Assembly: GCF_014202765.1 (NCBI RefSeq)
Contig: NZ_JACHHN010000011.1
Location: forward strand, 94,934-158,933
From: Silvimonas terrae
Lineage (GTDB): Bacteria; Pseudomonadota; Gammaproteobacteria; Burkholderiales; Chitinibacteraceae
Length of the DNA stretch: 64,000 nt
Reading direction: 5' to 3'
Part shown: positions 17,802 through 26,570 of the stretch, piece by piece
Layout: the number at the start of each line of letters is the position of its first letter
How positions within the stretch are numbered: the first letter of the stretch is position 1
Translations under genes and position numbers: made by a program
Notes under the pieces: model-generated
Database searches by the model: none
Told to the model about the DNA's origin: nothing
The model's input: only the letters and a program-made list of their open reading frames with translations

Positions 17802-18758
17802 ATGCCCCAATCGCCGCCATTGCCCGCACTGCGGGCGTTTGAAGCTGTATCCCGCCTGGGTTCTGTGGTGCAGGCGGCAGACGAATTGTGTGTGACACAC
17901 GGCGCGGTCAGCCATCAGCTACGCGCGCTGGAAGATTTTCTGGGCGTGCCGCTGTTCACGCGCCAGGGCAAGCGGCTGACGCTGAATGACGAAGGCCGCG
18001 TCTATGCCATGCAAGTGCGCAATGCGCTGGCCGAAATCGACGAGGCCACGCAATGGGTGCAAGCCGGCCCGCGCCCCAATGAGTTGGTTATTGCCGTGAT
18101 CCCGGCGTTTGCCTCGCACTGGCTGCTGCCGCGCTTGCCGGATTTTCAGGCGCGGTTTCCGGAATATCGCGTGCGCCTGCGGGCCAATCTGGCGGTGGAT
18201 GATCTGCGCGGTGGTTTGATCGATGTCGCTATCCGCATGGGTAATGGTCAGTGGCCTGACCTCAAGCAGGAATTCCTCTTCAAGGATCACCTGGTGGCGG
18301 TGGCCGCGCCCAATTTCAATGGCGGAGACTTGCCGCAGACGCCTCAGGCCATTCTGGGTAGCACCATTTTGCGCTCTGTCGAAAACTGGCGACCATGGTT
18401 TCAGGCTGCGGGGATCGGTGCGGCCGAGCCCGACGGCCTGCATTGCAATGATTCCAACCTGTTGATCGAGGCGGTCAAACTGGAGCAGGGCGTGGCCATG
18501 ACCCGCCTGTCTTTGGTTGCGGGGCTATTGCAGCGTGGCGAGTTGGTGCAACTGACCGATCTGGTCGTGCCCTATCCCAACCGGGGTTACTGGCTGGCCT
18601 GGCCTGGGCGGACTGACGGTACGCGCAAACTCAAGGATTTTTCCGGCTGGCTGAGTACGCAGGTGGCGCAATACGCGGCTTGCCCGGCGAGCGTCCTGCG
18701 TGGTTTTGACCTGGATGCAGACAAAAAAATACCCGCAAGCCCCCGTAACACATCTTGA
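17802..18758 (+). CDS. LysR family regulator, GcvA-like
   Basis: A 318-residue regulator. The start MPQSPPLPALRAFEAVSRLG and the helix AADELCVTHGAVSHQLRALE are characteristic of the GcvA branch. The effector-binding domain follows from residue 90. An upstream in-frame GTG at 17793 would add three residues; neither start has a good ribosome site. The stop falls inside a large imperfect hairpin. It is divergent from DUF2917 and GST genes, its likely targets. The effector is unknown; despite the GcvA likeness no glycine cleavage genes are near. Confidence 0.88.
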   Translation: MPQSPPLPALRAFEAVSRLGSVVQAADELCVTHGAVSHQLRALEDFLGVPLFTRQGKRLTLNDEGRVYAMQVRNALAEIDEATQWVQAGPRPNELVIAVIPAFASHWLLPRLPDFQARFPEYRVRLRANLAVDDLRGGLIDVAIRMGNGQWPDLKQEFLFKDHLVAVAAPNFNGGDLPQTPQAILGSTILRSVENWRPWFQAAGIGAAEPDGLHCNDSNLLIEAVKLEQGVAMTRLSLVAGLLQRGELVQLTDLVVPYPNRGYWLAWPGRTDGTRKLKDFSGWLSTQVAQYAACPASVLRGFDLDADKKIPASPRNTS

Positions 18759-18775
18759 CTCAGGGGGATTGCGGG
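18732..18775 (+). terminator. Hairpin at the end of the LysR gene
   Basis: CCCGCAAGCCCCC and GGGGGATTGCGGG form a long stem around the stop codon. There is no T run after it, so termination is uncertain. The rest of the gap, 18776-19119, shows no gene or motif that I can support. Confidence 0.4.
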
Positions 18776-19119
18776 CGCTGGAAACGCAGGGTCTTGCTGT
18801 TATTCAGGCGCTTGCTGTTCTCTTTATCGGCCTGGCTTGCTGAAGCTTCGTGTATCCCCTTGCATTGCCGTCAACGCCGGGGTTGGGGCGCCGTTTTGTT
18901 TGTGCTTGTGTGCTCTTGAAAGCCGGGGGTTTGTCCCGACTATTGAACAGTTGCTGAGTGCTTGGCCCGGTTGGTGCGCCACGCTTTTTCAGGCGACCGG
19001 ACCAGAACAGCGGGCGCTCGCCGTTATGCCAAAGGTATTGTTCGTGCTCCGCGCGGTAATGTCGGTTGATTGTCTGCAAAGGCAAATAATAAGGCCAATC
19101 TTACCCTGGATAAACCACC

Positions 19120-19136
19120 CAATAATGGATATATTG
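19120..19136. promoter_or_regulatory. LysR-type dyad before the next LysR gene
   Basis: CAATA and TATTG arms are separated by seven bases, ending 7 bases before the ATG at 19144. It suits autoregulation by the LysR protein encoded there. Confidence 0.35.
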
Positions 19137-19143
19137 TCCAACC

Positions 19144-20088
19144 ATGAGAACAAACGACTGGAATGACTGGCACTGCTTTGTGAGCGTGGCCAGACTGGGT
19201 GGGTTTACCCGTGCGGCAGAACGCATGGATGTTCCCAAGTCGACAGTCAGCATGGCCGTGGCCAGACTGGAACAGCGCCTTGGCGTGCGTTTGCTGGAAC
19301 GCAGCACCCGCCGCATGCGCCTGACCGAAGACGGCGAGCGGCTGATGCAAGAGATCGGCCCGTTGTTCGAGCGGCTGGAAGATATTGCCGACCACGTCGA
19401 TGCGGGTGATGCCTCGCTAAGTGGCGTGTTACGCATTGCCGCCACTTACGAATTTGGCAGCATGCAACTGGGTGACGTGATCACCGAGATGATGCTGCGT
19501 CATCCCAAACTGTCGATTGAGGTGGATGTCGTTTCCGGCATTGTTGACCCGCTGGCCGATGGTTATGACATCGCTTTTGTCGTGACCGCCTTGCCTTTGC
19601 CAGATTCACGCCAGGTGGCGCGGCGCGTGTTTGATACATCGCGCAGCTTGTTTGCCTCGCCGGAACTGGTCGCCCGCCACGGGTTGCCGCGCACGCCGGC
19701 GGATCTGGCGCACTGGCCGCTGATTGCCGCGCCGTATGAAAGCGAATGGACATTCTCCAGCACAGAAGAACATGAATCGGTGGTGGTGCCGTTGCATCCG
19801 CGTTTGCGCACGGCCAATGCCTGGTTGCGGGTGCGTGCTGCCGTCTCTGGTCTGGGCGCAACCGTGCTGGCCCGCAGTTTTTGTGAAGATGAGTGCGATG
19901 CCGGGCGCCTTGTGCCGTTGTTGCCAGGCTATGAACCCAATCCGTTGCGCATCTATGCCTTGTTGCCGGCACGCAGCCTGATGCCGGCCAAGAGCCGCCA
20001 TTTTCTGGATGCGGTAGAAGCCTTGCTCACCGATACCCCGTTCTCCCGGCCCGCACCGTGGGTCACCATCAACGCGCTGCCTGGTTAA
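19144..20088 (+). CDS. LysR family transcriptional regulator
   Basis: A 314-residue LysR regulator. The winged helix reads WHCFVSVARLGGFTRAAERM then VPKSTVSMAVARLEQRLGVR and LLERSTRRMRLTEDG. The substrate-binding domain follows, with RIAATYEFGSMQLGDVITEM at its start. It belongs to the CrgA/AaeR-like group by its helix-turn-helix pattern, but I cannot name the target. It ends 7 bases from the stop of a convergent LysR gene and has no obvious structural-gene partner beside it. Confidence 0.9.
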   Translation: MRTNDWNDWHCFVSVARLGGFTRAAERMDVPKSTVSMAVARLEQRLGVRLLERSTRRMRLTEDGERLMQEIGPLFERLEDIADHVDAGDASLSGVLRIAATYEFGSMQLGDVITEMMLRHPKLSIEVDVVSGIVDPLADGYDIAFVVTALPLPDSRQVARRVFDTSRSLFASPELVARHGLPRTPADLAHWPLIAAPYESEWTFSSTEEHESVVVPLHPRLRTANAWLRVRAAVSGLGATVLARSFCEDECDAGRLVPLLPGYEPNPLRIYALLPARSLMPAKSRHFLDAVEALLTDTPFSRPAPWVTINALPG

Positions 20089-20095
20089 GGTTTGC

Positions 20096-20989
20096 TCAGG
20101 CCACGGCGGTGGCTTGTAGCTCGCTTTGCAACCATTCATAAAACCGCAGGATCGCCGCTTCACGTACATGGTTTTCGCGCCAGGCCACAAAGTACTCCAT
20201 GCTGGCGGGGATTGAGATCTCTCCAATCTGCACCAGATTGCCGGCCTCCAGATCATGTCGCGCCATTTGCCAGCGTGCGGTGGCCAGGCCCTGGCCGGCC
20301 ACAGCGGCTTGCAACATGATGCCAGGGTCATCAAACACCGGCCCGCGTTCCGGCTCATCGGGCGGCAAGCCGGCGGCAGTCAGCCAGTCCCGCCAGGAAC
20401 GCATGGTCCAGCGCAACATGGGCATGCGCGGCACATCGGCCAGCGTATAACCTGGGTAGCGGGCCAGCAATTGCGGGCTTGCCACCGCAATCACCCGGTC
20501 ATCCAGCAATTTGCGGCACAGATACCCCTTGCGATTGATGCGCCGGTGCCAGATGCCGATGTCCACGCTATCCGGGTCGGGCGGTTCCAGCTGGTAATGA
20601 ATGCGCAGCATCAATTCGATATCCGGGTGCTGCTCAGCAAACAAGGCTAACCGGCGTATCAGCCAGGCACTGGCAAAATCGGCCATCACGCTGACCTGCA
20701 AATAGGTGACGCCGGAACCCTGCGCGCGCGCTTGCGCCAGAGCGTCCGCGAGTTCTTCCAGTGATTTGCGTACGCTGGCCGCCAGCCGCTCGCAGGCCGG
20801 GGTCGGGATCATGCGCGGGCCGGAGCGGTTGAACAGCACGGTGCCCAGAGAGTCCTCCAGCGCGCGTAAATGATGGCTGACGGCGCTGTGCGTCACGTTG
20901 AGTTCCTGGGCGGCGCGGGTAAAACTGCGCAGCCGCGCCGCGGTTTCCAGTGCACGCAAAGCAGGCAAGGGCGGGATTTTGGGGTTCAT
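20096..20989 (-). CDS. LysR family regulator, GcvA-like
   Basis: A 297-residue regulator with PPLPALRALETAARLRSFTR, the helix AAQELNVTHSAVSHHLRALE, and a full effector domain. It is divergent from the MFS transporter at 21092, and the 102-base gap holds a 33-base inverted repeat, so it most likely regulates that transporter. GcvA-like members sense small acids or amino acids; the ligand is unknown. Confidence 0.9.
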   Translation of the reverse strand: MNPKIPPLPALRALETAARLRSFTRAAQELNVTHSAVSHHLRALEDSLGTVLFNRSGPRMIPTPACERLAASVRKSLEELADALAQARAQGSGVTYLQVSVMADFASAWLIRRLALFAEQHPDIELMLRIHYQLEPPDPDSVDIGIWHRRINRKGYLCRKLLDDRVIAVASPQLLARYPGYTLADVPRMPMLRWTMRSWRDWLTAAGLPPDEPERGPVFDDPGIMLQAAVAGQGLATARWQMARHDLEAGNLVQIGEISIPASMEYFVAWRENHVREAAILRFYEWLQSELQATAVA

Positions 20990-21006
20990 GCCAGCAAATT
21001 TTACTC

Positions 21007-21039
21007 ACAATGCGCGTTGAAAGCTTTCGTTCGCATTGT
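21007..21039. promoter_or_regulatory. Inverted repeat operator between LysR and MFS genes
   Basis: ACAATGCG and CGCATTGT arms flank 17 bases that contain the perfect palindrome GAAAGCTTTC. Position between divergent starts suggests the binding site of the LysR protein at 20096. Confidence 0.5.
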
Positions 21040-21091
21040 CGCCAGATAAACGGGACAATACGGCTCTGTTGAGTATTTGCCGGATCTGCTT

Positions 21092-22315
21092 ATGTCTGCC
21101 GCCTTGCGTGTGTTTGTCCTGTTTGCCCTGGGCTATTTTGTTTCTTACGTCTATCGCGGCGTGAACCTTGGCTTTGCGCCGTATCTGACGCATGAAATGG
21201 GCTTGTCCGGCGCGGATCTGGGGCTTTTGACCAGTTTGTATTTTCTGGGCTTTGCCAGCGCGCAGTTGCCGGTGGGCATTTTGCTGGATCGCTTTGGCTC
21301 GCGCCGGGTGACCGCCATCCTGATTCTGGTGGCGGCGACGGGCTCGGCCGTGTTCGGGCTGGCGCATGGCAAAGCCGGTTTGATGGTCGGTCGTTTGCTG
21401 ATTGGCGTGGGTTTGTCGGCGTGCCTGGGGGCCGCGTTCAAAGCGCTGGCGCAGTGGTACGAGGTAAAACGCCTGCCGCTAGTCAACGGCTTGACCATGG
21501 CCGTGGGTGGCTTGGGTGGCGTGGCGATGGGCACGCCACTGCTGTGGCTGCTGGACAAAACCGACTGGCGTAGCGTGTGTCTGGGTTTGTCGGCGTTTTC
21601 TGTGGCCGTGGCGCTGGCGATCTGGTTTGGTGTGCCTTCCAGCAAAGAGGTTTCGACCCGGTCTGATTTCCGGACCCAATTGGCAGGCACCTGGCAAGTA
21701 TTGCGCAGCGGCGTGTTCTGGCGGATTGCGGCGTTTTCTTCCCTGACCCAGGCCGTGTTTTACACCATGCAATCGTTGTGGATGGCGCCGTGGCTGCGTG
21801 ACGTCAATGGCCTATCGGCCCGGCAAGCCGGTCAGGTGATCTCTATCCTGGGGGTCGCCATGGTGGTGGGCAGCGTGGGTTTTGGTTTTCTGGCCCGTTC
21901 GCTGGAACACCGGGGGGTCAGCGTAAGAACCTTCAGCGGTCTGGGCATGCTGGTGTTTGTGGTGATTCAGGCGTTGATCATGGCGCAAGTGCCGGTGCCG
22001 GCCTGGGTATTGTGGACCGGTTATGGGCTGTTTGGCGGCTGCGGCATTCTCAGTTACGCCGTGCTGGTGGAGCATTTCCCGCTCAACCTGATTGGCCGGG
22101 TGAATACCAGCCTGACCCTGGTGATTTTTGTGCTGATCTTTATTGGCCAGGTGGCGGTGGGAACCGTACTTGATTTCTGGCCAGTGGTGAATGGCCACTA
22201 CCCGGCGCTGGCGCATCTGACCGCCTGGGGCATTTTGCTGGGTCTGCAGATCATTGCGGCGATCTGGTATTTTGCGCCACGGCGCAAGGTGATTTCCCTG
22301 GCTATTTACGGCTGA
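21092..22315 (+). CDS. MFS transporter
   Basis: A 407-residue major facilitator protein with 12 predicted membrane segments. The cytoplasmic loop 2-3 signature appears as GILLDRFGSRRV, and TM1 begins VLFALGYFVSYVYRGVNLGF. It resembles the cyanate/nitrate-type and sugar-phosphate-like antiporters of the superfamily, but substrate cannot be read from sequence. The ATG at 21092 is preferred to a TTG at 21077. It is divergent from, and likely controlled by, the LysR gene at 20096. Confidence 0.88.
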   Translation: MSAALRVFVLFALGYFVSYVYRGVNLGFAPYLTHEMGLSGADLGLLTSLYFLGFASAQLPVGILLDRFGSRRVTAILILVAATGSAVFGLAHGKAGLMVGRLLIGVGLSACLGAAFKALAQWYEVKRLPLVNGLTMAVGGLGGVAMGTPLLWLLDKTDWRSVCLGLSAFSVAVALAIWFGVPSSKEVSTRSDFRTQLAGTWQVLRSGVFWRIAAFSSLTQAVFYTMQSLWMAPWLRDVNGLSARQAGQVISILGVAMVVGSVGFGFLARSLEHRGVSVRTFSGLGMLVFVVIQALIMAQVPVPAWVLWTGYGLFGGCGILSYAVLVEHFPLNLIGRVNTSLTLVIFVLIFIGQVAVGTVLDFWPVVNGHYPALAHLTAWGILLGLQIIAAIWYFAPRRKVISLAIYG

Positions 22316-22336
22316 GAGGCGGCCCGGAGCGGCTTG

Positions 22337-22597
22337 TTAAGGCAGCGCCAGTTCTTGCGGGAACACGCAAAAATCGGACCGCTGCTCGTGGGGGTCAAAC
22401 GAGAGCCAGGCAAAGCCAAATGCATCAAAGGCGACGATCTTCCTGAAGTGGCCGACCAGTCCCTGCAAACGGGAAATATCGTCCTGCGCCAGTTCACTGA
22501 TGCAGGAATGAACCGAGAGAATGCGTACCAGGGAACCCTGGCCCAGCGGCAGGCCTGCCGCGTCGTGCGCAGGCAATGGAAATCCGGCAAGAATCAT
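22337..22597 (-). CDS. Hypothetical protein, 86 aa, third gene of the ohr cluster
   Basis: An 86-residue frame starts with ATG 6 bases after the stop of ohrR and ends 21 bases from the convergent MFS gene. The protein is neither strongly hydrophobic nor basic; it contains SVHSCISELAQDDISRLQGL and HFRKIVAFDAFGFAWLSFDP. AAGG at the end of ohrR could serve as ribosome site, so translation may be coupled. I do not recognise a family. Its position suggests cotranscription with the organic peroxide regulator. Confidence 0.6.
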   Translation of the reverse strand: MILAGFPLPAHDAAGLPLGQGSLVRILSVHSCISELAQDDISRLQGLVGHFRKIVAFDAFGFAWLSFDPHEQRSDFCVFPQELALP

Positions 22598-22603
22598 CAA
22601 TCG

Positions 22604-23053
22604 TTAACCTTGATTGCGCGGGTCCGCGCTGGCCAGCAAGTGCAGAAAATGCTGCAAGCGGTCGCGGATATCAACCACGTCTTCCAGCGGCAAGGGCAGG
22701 GCGCAGAGCAAGCCACGCGGGACTGCCTCGGCCTTCTCTTTGAGGGCCTTACCTTCAGCGGTCAGATCGACCACCACCCGGCGTTCATCGCCCGGATCAC
22801 GCTGCCGGCTGATCAAGCCGCGCGTCTGCAGGCGCTTGAGTAGTGGCGTGAGCGTGCCGGTATCCAGAAACAATTGCTTGCCCAGATCGCCCACACTGCG
22901 CGGTGCGGTTTCCCACAGGGCCAGCATGACCAGATATTGCGGGTAGGTCAGATCCAGGTCTTCCAGTAACGGCCGATACAACCGCGTCATCAGGTTGCTG
23001 GCCGCATAGAGCGGAAAACACAGTTGCTGGTCGAGTTTAAGCAGGTCTGACAT
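22604..23053 (-). CDS. ohrR: Organic peroxide sensor, MarR family
   Basis: A 149-residue MarR-type repressor. The N-terminus LLKLDQQLCFPLYAASNLMT holds the single reactive Cys (residue 12) in the place of the OhrR sensor Cys, and LDLTYPQYLVMLALWE holds the two Tyr that contact it. The winged helix follows (FLDTGTLTPLLKRLQTRGLI and RDPGDERRV). Oxidation of the Cys by organic hydroperoxide releases DNA in this family. The start at 23053 (MSDLL) is chosen over one 13 codons upstream because the family begins there. It sits 73 bases downstream of ohr on the same strand. Confidence 0.92.
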   Translation of the reverse strand: MSDLLKLDQQLCFPLYAASNLMTRLYRPLLEDLDLTYPQYLVMLALWETAPRSVGDLGKQLFLDTGTLTPLLKRLQTRGLISRQRDPGDERRVVVDLTAEGKALKEKAEAVPRGLLCALPLPLEDVVDIRDRLQHFLHLLASADPRNQG

Positions 23054-23126
23054 GGCGGTCCGGTAAAGAGAAAAGCGCCGTAACGATAGCATGAGCCGCA
23101 GCCCATGCCATCGTTATGCCGCTGGA

Positions 23127-23549
23127 TCAGGCGGCGATGGCGGTGACATCGACCTTGATATTGCCGCGAGTGGCGTGCGAATACGGGCAAACCTGGTGGG
23201 CTTTGGCCACGATCTCTTCTGCGGTAGCTTGATCCACACCCTTGATGGTGGCGGTCAGGGCGACTTCCAGCTTGAAGCCACCGTCTTCACGCGGGCCGAT
23301 ACCCACTTCGGCCTGTACCTGGGTTTCGCCCAGTTTGATCTTGGCCTGGCCGGCCACAAACAGCATGGCGCTCTCAAAACACGCGGCATAACCGGAGGCA
23401 AACAGTTGTTCCGGATTGGTGCCAGCCTTGCCGCTGCCGCCCAGCTCACGCGGCAAGGCCAGATCTGCGGTAAATACGCCATCTGCAGTGGCGACATGGC
23501 CGTTGCGGCCGCCGTGGGTGGTTGCCTTGGTGCGATACAGAATAGTCAT
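23127..23549 (-). CDS. ohr: Organic hydroperoxide resistance protein
   Basis: A 140-residue thiol peroxidase of the Ohr/OsmC family that reduces fatty-acid and other organic hydroperoxides, using lipoylated proteins as electron donors. Both catalytic Cys are present: Cys57 in SGYAACFESAM and Cys121 in QVCPYSHATRG; the Arg (PRELGG) and Glu (NPEQLF) of the active site are also there. It starts with ATG after AAGGAGCAAC. A palindrome upstream is the probable OhrR site. First gene of ohr-ohrR-small gene cluster. Confidence 0.95.
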   Translation of the reverse strand: MTILYRTKATTHGGRNGHVATADGVFTADLALPRELGGSGKAGTNPEQLFASGYAACFESAMLFVAGQAKIKLGETQVQAEVGIGPREDGGFKLEVALTATIKGVDQATAEEIVAKAHQVCPYSHATRGNIKVDVTAIAA

Positions 23550-23602
23550 GATGTTGCTCCTTGTTGAGGTTGTTGGTTGTTGCTGTGTTCTTGCTCAAAA
23601 TA

Positions 23603-23618
23603 ATATTGTGCACAATAT
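23603..23618. promoter_or_regulatory. Probable OhrR operator, 16-base palindrome
   Basis: ATATTGTG and CACAATAT are perfectly complementary, 54 bases upstream of ohr. The A/T-rich dyad with TTGT and ACAA arms resembles known OhrR boxes. Confidence 0.6.
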
Positions 23619-23831
23619 AAATGTGCAACGCATAAATAAAAAAACTGGATGAACGGTGAAGGCGGGGAATCCTGTCAATGGACTGTATGACAACAAAATC
23701 TTTAAAAAACATGATGTTGAAAATTGGTTGACGGCTTTTTCTGAAAGCCTGGTTGGAGAAAGTAGTTACGGCGCGCCGACTACAAGCTCTGGATAATCAG
23801 ACAGACCATTCATGTAAAAGGTCAGGTCGCA

Positions 23832-25139
23832 ATGACTTCAGATACCCGCCCGGCGCAATCGCCGGCCAGTGCTGTGTTCCGTGTTGTCAGCGGCAACTTC
23901 CTGGAAATGTACGACTTCATGGTGTACGGCTATTACGCCAGCGCCATTGCCAAAACGTTTTTCCCCAGTGGTAATGAATTCCTCTCGCTGATGCTGGCGC
24001 TGGTGACTTTTGGGGCGGGCTTTTTAATGCGCCCGTTGGGGGCCATCATGCTTGGCTCTTATATTGACCGCCACGGCCGCCGTGCCGGGTTGATTGTCAC
24101 GCTGGCGCTGATGGCCTGTGGCACGCTGTTGATTGCCTGTGTGCCGGGCTACAACAGCATTGGTCTGGCCGCACCGCTGCTGGTGGTGGCGGGGCGCTTG
24201 CTGCAGGGTTTCTCTGCCGGTGTGGAACTGGGTGGGGTGTCGGTGTACCTGGCGGAAATTGCCAGCCCGGGTAACAAGGGTTTTTATGTCAGTTGGCAAT
24301 CGGCCAGCCAGCAAGTGGCCGTGGTCTTTGCCGCCGTGCTGGGTGTATTGCTGGCTTCCAACCTCTCCCACGGGCAGATGGACGATTGGGGTTGGCGCGT
24401 GCCGTTTGTTGTGGGCTGTCTGATCGTGCCGTTCTTGTTCATCATCCGCCGCTCTTTGCAAGAGACGGAAGAGTTTGAAAAGCGCAAGCATCGCCCCTCG
24501 CCCAAAGAGATTGTGGACTCCATCATCAAGAACTGGGGCATCGTGATCCTGGGCACGTTGCTGGTGGTCATGACCACGGTGTCGTTCTACATGATCACGG
24601 CGTACACCCCCACGTTTGGCAAGCATGAATTGCATTTGTCAGACTCGGACGCGCTCATCGTCACGGTCTGCGTGGGTATCTCCAACCTGTTCTGGTTGCC
24701 GGTCATGGGGGCCTTGTCGGACCGCATTGGTCGTCGCCCGCTGCTGTTAACCTTTACCACGCTCAGCCTGGTGACCGCCTACCCGGCGCTGGCCTGGCTG
24801 GTTACTGCGCCGTCCTTTGGCCATTTGTTGCTGGTGGAACTGTGGCTCTCCTTCATCTACGCCAGCTACAACGGTGCCATGGTGGTTTCGTTGATCGAGA
24901 TCATGCCGGTACATGTGCGGACCACGGGCTTCTCTATGGCGTACAGCCTGGCCACGGCACTGTTCGGCGGGTTCACACCAGCGGTATCGACCTGGCTGAT
25001 CCAGGCTACCGGTAACAAAGCCATGCCAGGGGTATGGCTGACCTTTGCCGCGGCCAGCGGGCTGATTGCCACCTTGATCCTGAACCGCATGGGGTTGTTT
25101 GAAAAAGTGGAGCGGGCTGTCCATCTGGCCCGCGCGTGA
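23832..25139 (+). CDS. citA: Citrate/tricarballylate-type proton symporter, MHS family
   Basis: A 435-residue major facilitator of the metabolite:H+ symporter family. It closely follows the plasmid-borne enterobacterial citrate carrier CitA and Tcu[21 protein letters not shown] at the start, [20 protein letters not shown] in loop 2-3, [20 protein letters not shown], and [20 protein letters not shown]. Twelve membrane segments. It takes up citrate or a related tricarboxylate with protons. AAAAGGTCAGG precedes the ATG. It stands alone and is followed by a terminator, so substrate preference is inferred only from similarity. Confidence 0.87.
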   Translation: MTSDTRPAQSPASAVFRVVSGNFLEMYDFMVYGYYASAIAKTFFPSGNEFLSLMLALVTFGAGFLMRPLGAIMLGSYIDRHGRRAGLIVTLALMACGTLLIACVPGYNSIGLAAPLLVVAGRLLQGFSAGVELGGVSVYLAEIASPGNKGFYVSWQSASQQVAVVFAAVLGVLLASNLSHGQMDDWGWRVPFVVGCLIVPFLFIIRRSLQETEEFEKRKHRPSPKEIVDSIIKNWGIVILGTLLVVMTTVSFYMITAYTPTFGKHELHLSDSDALIVTVCVGISNLFWLPVMGALSDRIGRRPLLLTFTTLSLVTAYPALAWLVTAPSFGHLLLVELWLSFIYASYNGAMVVSLIEIMPVHVRTTGFSMAYSLATALFGGFTPAVSTWLIQATGNKAMPGVWLTFAAASGLIATLILNRMGLFEKVERAVHLARA

Positions 25140-25180
25140 ATTAAGCCGGCCTGCATGACTGGCCGGAGAGGGTCCACGCC

Positions 25181-25213
25181 AAAGCCCGCGCCTGTTTGTC
25201 AGCGCGGGCTTTT
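25181..25213. terminator. Rho-independent terminator
   Basis: AAAGCCCGCGC and GCGCGGGCTTTT form a stem with a 10-base loop and T run, 41 bases after the symporter gene. Confidence 0.8.
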
Positions 25214-25244
25214 CTCTGCCTGTCACCGGCGCATATTGCGACTA

Positions 25245-25376
25245 ATCTTACAAAAAATCTTACAAGTAGAGCGCGCGCAGGAAGGGTGAGGTTGGGGCGG
25301 CAGGCTAGATTTACTGATTGGAATCAAGTTTCCCCGATCACTTCTGGTTTGATACATTAGAAAATACTGTCATACT
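25245..25376 (+). promoter_or_regulatory. Promoter region of the lipoprotein trio
   Basis: TTGATA (25349) and CATACT (25371) are 16 bases apart and could be the -35 and -10 of the operon starting at 25507. Upstream, ATCTTACAA occurs twice (25245 and 25257) with a 12-base period, a spacing seen in sites for OmpR-type regulators. The A/T-rich leader to 25506 contains no other gene. Confidence 0.4.
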
Positions 25377-25506
25377 CGCGCTCCGCACACGCTTACCGTT
25401 TCTTTCAGGCTTTGCGCATCACGCGTGGTCATTATTGATAATCGCGTCAGCGGCTCCTGTTGATTTATTTAATTCTTTAATTCTGTTTTGTTTTGGGCCT
25501 TGCAAC

Positions 25507-26178
25507 ATGAATAACAAGCTGGTTCTCCCCGCACTGATCGCCGCCGCTTTGCTTGCCGGCTGCGCGACCGAATCCTCCCGCAGTATTGCAGTACCGCAAA
25601 CGGCCGCTGCCAGCGTTGCCTGGCAGGGTGCGCGTTCGCCCATCGCTGTGGGCAAGTTTGATAACCGCTCCAGCTATATGCGCGGCATTTTCTCTGACAA
25701 CGTGGACCGTCTGGGCAGCCAGGCCAAGACCATCTTGATCACGCATCTGCAACAGACCGGCCGCTTCAATGTGCTTGACCGTGACAACATGGCCGAGATC
25801 AAGCAAGAAGCCGCCATCCAGGGCAAAGCGCAAGACTTGAAGGGTGCGGATTACGTGGTCACGGGGGATGTGACCGAGTTTGGTCGCAAGGAAACAGGCG
25901 ACATGCAGCTCTTTGGCCTGCTGGGCCGGGGCAAGTCGCAAGTGGCCTACGCCAAAGTGGCCCTCAATATCGTGAATACCCGTACCTCTGAAGTGGTGTA
26001 TTCCGCGCAGGGCGCAGGGGAGTACGCGCTGGATAACCGCGAAGTATTGGGTTTTGGCGGCACCGCCAGCTATGACTCCACGCTCAATGGCAAGGTGCTG
26101 GATCTGGCCATTCGCCAGGCTGTCGACAACCTCGTCGGCGGTATCAACAGCGGCGCCTGGCAACCGGCTGCGCACTAA
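25507..26178 (+). CDS. CsgG/HfaB-family lipoprotein
   Basis: A 223-residue lipoprotein: signal with lipobox LAGC (Cys at 19), then a CsgG-type fold with ITHLQQTGRFNVLDRDNMAE and GADYVVTGDVTEFGRKE. CsgG makes the curli export pore, but shorter relatives like this one occur with DUF4810 and DUF799 partners in Neisseria and many Gram-negatives without any curli genes. The three genes here follow that order with short gaps. Likely a periplasm-facing outer membrane complex of unknown role. Confidence 0.85.
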   Translation: MNNKLVLPALIAAALLAGCATESSRSIAVPQTAAASVAWQGARSPIAVGKFDNRSSYMRGIFSDNVDRLGSQAKTILITHLQQTGRFNVLDRDNMAEIKQEAAIQGKAQDLKGADYVVTGDVTEFGRKETGDMQLFGLLGRGKSQVAYAKVALNIVNTRTSEVVYSAQGAGEYALDNREVLGFGGTASYDSTLNGKVLDLAIRQAVDNLVGGINSGAWQPAAH

Positions 26179-26192
26179 CCTCTGAGGCCATC

Positions 26193-26570
26193 ATGAATTT
26201 TGTTTCCCGTACCCGGATGGGTTGGGCTGGCCTGGTGCTGGCTGCGGCATTGACCGGTTGTGCCAATCAGCCGCAACAGTTGTACGGCTGGGGGCATTAC
26301 CAGGACTCCCTCTACACGTATTTCAAGGGCGAAAACCTGAACGAGCAGCAGCAGATTGATCTGTTGCAAGCCGATTTGCAGCAGATGCAAGGCAAGGGCA
26401 AAGCGTGCCCGCCGGGGCTACATGCCCAATTGGGTTTGTTGTATGCCCGCCAGGGTAAGGAGGATGAAGTCGCGCGCGAGTTTGCGACCGAAAAACAGCT
26501 TTACCCGGAATCTGCGGCATATATGGATTTTTTGCTACGTAAACAACAGCAACAGGTGGCCAAAAAATGA
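26193..26570 (+). CDS. DUF4810 lipoprotein
   Basis: A 125-residue lipoprotein. The signal ends in LTGC (Cys at 23), followed by YGWGHYQDSLYTYFKGENL, a hallmark of DUF4810, then helices with a TPR-like repeat (LHAQLGLLYARQGKEDEVAREF). It is the middle gene of the conserved trio, 14 bases after the CsgG-like gene and overlapping the next by 4 bases (ATGA). Function unknown; partnership with its neighbours is inferred from conserved order. Confidence 0.85.
   Translation: MNFVSRTRMGWAGLVLAAALTGCANQPQQLYGWGHYQDSLYTYFKGENLNEQQQIDLLQADLQQMQGKGKACPPGLHAQLGLLYARQGKEDEVAREFATEKQLYPESAAYMDFLLRKQQQQVAKK

Noticed and set aside
18804..19085. Minus-strand frame of 93 codons between two LysR genes
   Set aside because: Basic, low-information sequence without a good ribosome site or recognisable family; treated as non-coding.
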